Shown here: in pieces, positions 60,588 to 64,000 of the stretch
Position numbering within the stretch: position 1 is the first letter of the stretch
Layout: the number at the start of each line of letters is the position of its first letter
Program-made: the position numbers and the translations under genes
Origin: Acholeplasma sp.
Lineage (GTDB): Bacteria > Bacillota_I > Bacilli_A > Acholeplasmatales > UBA5453
DNA length: 64,000 nucleotides
Direction: 5' to 3'
Assembly: GCA_012839355.1 (NCBI GenBank)
Contig: DUNK01000015.1
Span: 1 to 64,000, forward strand
Notes under the pieces: model-generated
What the model saw: only the letters and a program-made list of their open reading frames with translations
What the model was told of the DNA's origin: nothing
Databases searched by the model: none

Positions 60588-63194
60588 ATGAAAAAAAGAT
60601 TATTTGGTTTATTTAGTGTTATTTTTGCGCTAGTTTTATTAGTTGCCTGTTTTGGTGACGGCAGTAAGTCATTTACTGTTACTTTTAATTTAAACGAAGG
60701 TACATCAACAGCTATTGAAGCGCAAACAATCAAAAATGGTGGTTTAGTAGATAAACCAGCAGACCCAACTAGAGAGGGTTATAACTTTAATTATTGGGTC
60801 TATGAAAATGAAGAATGGAACTTTGAAACAAACAAGGTTGAAGAAAATATGACTTTAGTTGCCAACTGGCAAATAAAAGAATATCAAGTTTCATTTAATG
60901 CTGGTGGTGGTACACCTGCTCCAGATGCTCAAACAGTAGCTCACGGCAGCAAAGCAACCGAACCCGTGGTTGACCCAGAATTAGAAAACAATGAGTTTGT
61001 TGGTTGGTTTGTAGGTAATGATGAATACGACTTTGATACTATCGTTACAGACAACCTAACAATTACTGCAAAATGGAATTTACTCTATGTTGTTACATTC
61101 AACCCTAACAATGATACTTTAGTGTTTACACGTACAGCCTCAGCAAACACGCCTGTCCTTAAGCCTTTAAACCCAGGTAAACAAGGTCATGTTTTTGCTG
61201 GTTGGTATTATCTTGATGAAAACGAAGAGGCTCAACTATGGGACTTTAGCACTCCTGTCACCGAAGATATGGAACTCTTTGCTGATTGGAATACAGCTGA
61301 AGAACATGTCAATTTAGATTTTGATGCGATTGAACTTACTATAGTTGATGATATGATTGAGTTGCCTAATAGAGGCCCAATCAATAACATTAGACTAACT
61401 TGGCAAACAGATAATCCAGCAGTTGTTACTTCTAAAGGGATTGTTATCCCACCATTAAAAGGTAAGGGAGATGCAACAGCTACATTAACTGCAACTACTA
61501 CTTTTGCTGGTATAACATATAGCAGAGATTATCCTATAAATGTTCCTGCAAAAGGAGACCCAGTAGTTACTAGCGAATTAGATGTTTCATTTACAAACCT
61601 CACTAACGAGTTCACTGTTGCAGATGCTAACATTACTGCATACTTTGTAGATGATGGAAATCTTCCATATTTAGATATCCAATCATTTATGCTACTACTC
61701 AATGGTTTATTTTATTCAGATGAATTAACATTCACACCTAATGGAGATCTTTTAGTGATTTCTTATGAAGTTACCGATGAAGAATCAAACGAAACTTATT
61801 ACTATAGTGCGACAGTAGATTTTCATGAAAAGACTGTCTACACTGAAAAAATGTCTTTCTTCAACAACTATATTCAATCTACCGCTACTGACTATAGCGC
61901 AGGTATAAACTATGTTGATTATTATATTGAACCAGGTTCTTCAGTGACATTTTATCTTGATGATTATAATGTGGAAATGATTGTTCATGAAGTTGGCGAA
62001 CAAGTTTATTACTTAATGCCTTATAACTTCTTAAGCACTCTTTTCACACTAGAAACATATTATAGTTTCTATTATAATGGCGACGGCTTTTATGGTTTCT
62101 ATTCAATACCAAAAGCTAGTGACCCTGATGATGAATATGCTACATTTGAAACAATTAAAACATCTTCTTACAATAACACACAAATACCTAAAGATGTTGC
62201 CTTATCAGCCTTTAATCAAACAGCGTTTATTTTTGATTACTTCTTTGGGTTAAGAAATAAACCTAGATATGCAGTTCAAAACTCATTCTATGAAAAAATA
62301 ACGCCAAACATTAATAGTTTCTTAGGCACAACTAAAAACTTTAATGTTGCAGTAAGAAGTTTCATCTTAAAAACATTAGATGAACTACACTCAAGTTATC
62401 ACTTCCCTGGTTACTATAATATGACTTATTTTAATTACCCTTTATCACTTTCAGATTTAGGTCCAAAAGTTACTTCTTGGTACGAAGATGGTGTTTGGGA
62501 GGTTCAAGCTTCAATTTCTAGTTACCATAATGATGATAGAGAAGGTTATAAGTTCTTAGATACTGCCAAAGAAACTGCTGTAATCTACTTAGATGGCTTT
62601 AGTACAGCGAGCGTTGATGAAGAAAAAACTGCAGAAACCGACTCAGATGTCTTTATGAGCGAAACATTAGCTGCAATCTTTGCGGAAAATCCAAACGTTA
62701 AAAACATCGGTATCGATTTATCTTATAATACCGGCGGAAACATTGGAGCATTATTAAGAGTATTAGGTTATATTACTGAAAAGCCAATTGAAATGAGTTA
62801 CCAAGACCCATTAACTGGTCAAAAACAAACATACTTTGTAACACTTGATCAAGAAGCTTATGAAACTGTTAATTGGTTCTTTATTACTTCGCCAGTAACA
62901 TTTAGTGCTGCTAACTTAATGACTGCAATCGTTAAAAACCAAAAATTGGGGCCAATCTTTGGAACTACTTCTGGTGGTGGTGCAGCATCAATTAATCCAT
63001 TTATCTTGGCTGAAGGTACATTAATTAGTATTAGTAGTAATAACTTAATTAGTATTAGAACTAAAAACCCTGATAATTCATATACTTACACAGATGTTGA
63101 AGACGGTATTGAACCTGATTTAATACTTTCGCCAAGAAACACGCAAAACCCTGTGAAGATTTTAGAGTTAATTGAAGAATATTTTGGTGGTTAA
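60588..63194 (+). CDS. Lipoprotein with three InlB-type repeats and a C-terminal S41-like protease domain
   Basis: Lipobox LVAC; three GW...W repeats; VKNIGIDLSYNTGGNIGALLRVLGYIT and TSPVTFSAANLMTAIVKNQKLGPIFGTTSGGG. Confidence 0.85.
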   Translation: MKKRLFGLFSVIFALVLLVACFGDGSKSFTVTFNLNEGTSTAIEAQTIKNGGLVDKPADPTREGYNFNYWVYENEEWNFETNKVEENMTLVANWQIKEYQVSFNAGGGTPAPDAQTVAHGSKATEPVVDPELENNEFVGWFVGNDEYDFDTIVTDNLTITAKWNLLYVVTFNPNNDTLVFTRTASANTPVLKPLNPGKQGHVFAGWYYLDENEEAQLWDFSTPVTEDMELFADWNTAEEHVNLDFDAIELTIVDDMIELPNRGPINNIRLTWQTDNPAVVTSKGIVIPPLKGKGDATATLTATTTFAGITYSRDYPINVPAKGDPVVTSELDVSFTNLTNEFTVADANITAYFVDDGNLPYLDIQSFMLLLNGLFYSDELTFTPNGDLLVISYEVTDEESNETYYYSATVDFHEKTVYTEKMSFFNNYIQSTATDYSAGINYVDYYIEPGSSVTFYLDDYNVEMIVHEVGEQVYYLMPYNFLSTLFTLETYYSFYYNGDGFYGFYSIPKASDPDDEYATFETIKTSSYNNTQIPKDVALSAFNQTAFIFDYFFGLRNKPRYAVQNSFYEKITPNINSFLGTTKNFNVAVRSFILKTLDELHSSYHFPGYYNMTYFNYPLSLSDLGPKVTSWYEDGVWEVQASISSYHNDDREGYKFLDTAKETAVIYLDGFSTASVDEEKTAETDSDVFMSETLAAIFAENPNVKNIGIDLSYNTGGNIGALLRVLGYITEKPIEMSYQDPLTGQKQTYFVTLDQEAYETVNWFFITSPVTFSAANLMTAIVKNQKLGPIFGTTSGGGAASINPFILAEGTLISISSNNLISIRTKNPDNSYTYTDVEDGIEPDLILSPRNTQNPVKILELIEEYFGG

Positions 63195-63207
63195 TTAATT
63201 AATTTTA

Positions 63208-63245
63208 AAAAAAAGCATTTTAACTTTTCGTTAAGATGCTTTTTC
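63208..63245 (+). terminator. GCATTTTAAC-TTTTC-GTTAAGATGCTTTTT hairpin
   Basis: Stem plus T-run downstream of the S41-like gene. Confidence 0.8.
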
Positions 63246-63265
63246 TTTTTCTTATCTAAGTAAAA

Positions 63266-63290
63266 AAGAAGCCGCACGGCTTCTTTCTTG
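63266..63290 (-). terminator. AAGAAGCCG-TG-CGGCTTCTTTTTT hairpin
   Basis: Stem plus T-run on minus strand, downstream of PFOR. Confidence 0.8.
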
Positions 63291-63296
63291 TTTATC

Positions 63297-64000
63297 TTAT
63301 TTTTGGTAATTTGAATAATCCATACTAAGCATTCTTTGATAGTAATTCCATCTGTTCATAGCATCCTTCAAGTTCTTATCTAAAAGTGATTTCGCTTCAG
63401 TTGGGTTTACTTGTCTTAATCTTGCATAACGGTTTTCACTTAGTAGGAATTCTTCATATTTATCCCAACTTGGCTCTTTCGAATCTACCACTAATGGATT
63501 TTCACCATTTTCTAAGCGTCTTGGGTCAAATCTAAATGTTGGCCAGTATCCACACTCTGTCGCAAGTTTAGCTTGACTAGCTGAGTTTGTTAATCCGCCT
63601 TTTATACCGTGTTCAATACATGGCGAATAAGCAATTACTAGTGATGGTCCGTTATAACTTTCAGCTTCTTTTAACGCTCTTACTACTTGAGCCGGACTAG
63701 CACCATGTGAGATTTGCGCAACATAAACATGTTCATAAGTCATCGCTAATGCTGCTAAGTCTTTTTTCTTAGTTGGTTTACCTGAGGCGGTAAACTTAGC
63801 GATAGAACCTTTTGGTGCAGCTTTACTTGATTGTCCGCCAGTGTTTGAATAAACTTCTGTATCTAATACTAAGATATTAACATCTTCGCTGTTTGCGAGA
63901 ACGTGGTCAATACCACCATAACCAATATCATATGCCCAACCATCTCCACCAAAGATCCATTGACTGATTTTGATAAAGTATTGTTTTAAGTCTAATAATT
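63297..64000 (-). CDS. nifJ: Pyruvate:ferredoxin (flavodoxin) oxidoreductase, C-terminal part (partial)
   Basis: Minus strand from 64000 reads WIFGGDGWAYDIGYGGIDHVLANSEDVNILVLDTEVYSNTGGQSSKAAPKGSIAKFTASGKPTKKKDLAALAMTYEHVYVAQISHGASPAQ; the ORF track lists only the internal Met ORF. Confidence 0.95.
   Translation of the reverse strand, partial: LLDLKQYFIKISQWIFGGDGWAYDIGYGGIDHVLANSEDVNILVLDTEVYSNTGGQSSKAAPKGSIAKFTASGKPTKKKDLAALAMTYEHVYVAQISHGASPAQVVRALKEAESYNGPSLVIAYSPCIEHGIKGGLTNSASQAKLATECGYWPTFRFDPRRLENGENPLVVDSKEPSWDKYEEFLLSENRYARLRQVNPTEAKSLLDKNLKDAMNRWNYYQRMLSMDYSNYQK

Overview
AT-rich 64 kb chromosomal window read with the standard code: full-length ORFs need no UGA=Trp. The gene content (Suf system, PFOR, DXP pathway, Opp system, many InlB-repeat lipoproteins) suggests a deep-branching Mollicutes/Bacillota relative; this taxonomic placement is inference. 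Most of the window is conserved housekeeping. It includes the rpsB-tsf-pyrH-frr-uppS-cdsA-dxr-rseP operon, a tdh-kbl-folT-like-trmFO-xer-dut cluster behind a GNAT-Ung fusion, gap, a nadK/CYTH/spx/pepF neighbourhood, trpS with a Trp T-box, tyrS, a ccpA-like gene, htrA-like, rpsP-khpA-rimM-trmD-rplS, rpsD with a structured leader, pgk-XRE/cupin-HPr-like-tpiA, sufCDSUB, an opp operon and the end of PFOR. No CRISPR, rRNA, tRNA, prophage or transposase was seen. Observations most worth follow-up: (1) an HPr/Crh-like protein with Asp at the His15 position and the Ser46 site kept, inside the pgk-tpiA operon, together with a CcpA-like gene whose own promoter carries a cre-like site; (2) an OppF ATPase with a roughly 300-aa coiled-coil insertion between Walker A and the Q-loop; (3) a probable ComK-family protein; (4) an unassigned structured sRNA at about 49971-50127; (5) a small autonomous transcription unit with overlapping micro-ORFs between frr and uppS; (6) a GNAT-uracil-DNA-glycosylase fusion; (7) a family of InlB-repeat lipoproteins including OppA, an S41 protease-like protein and a frameshifted dockerin-bearing phosphoesterase.
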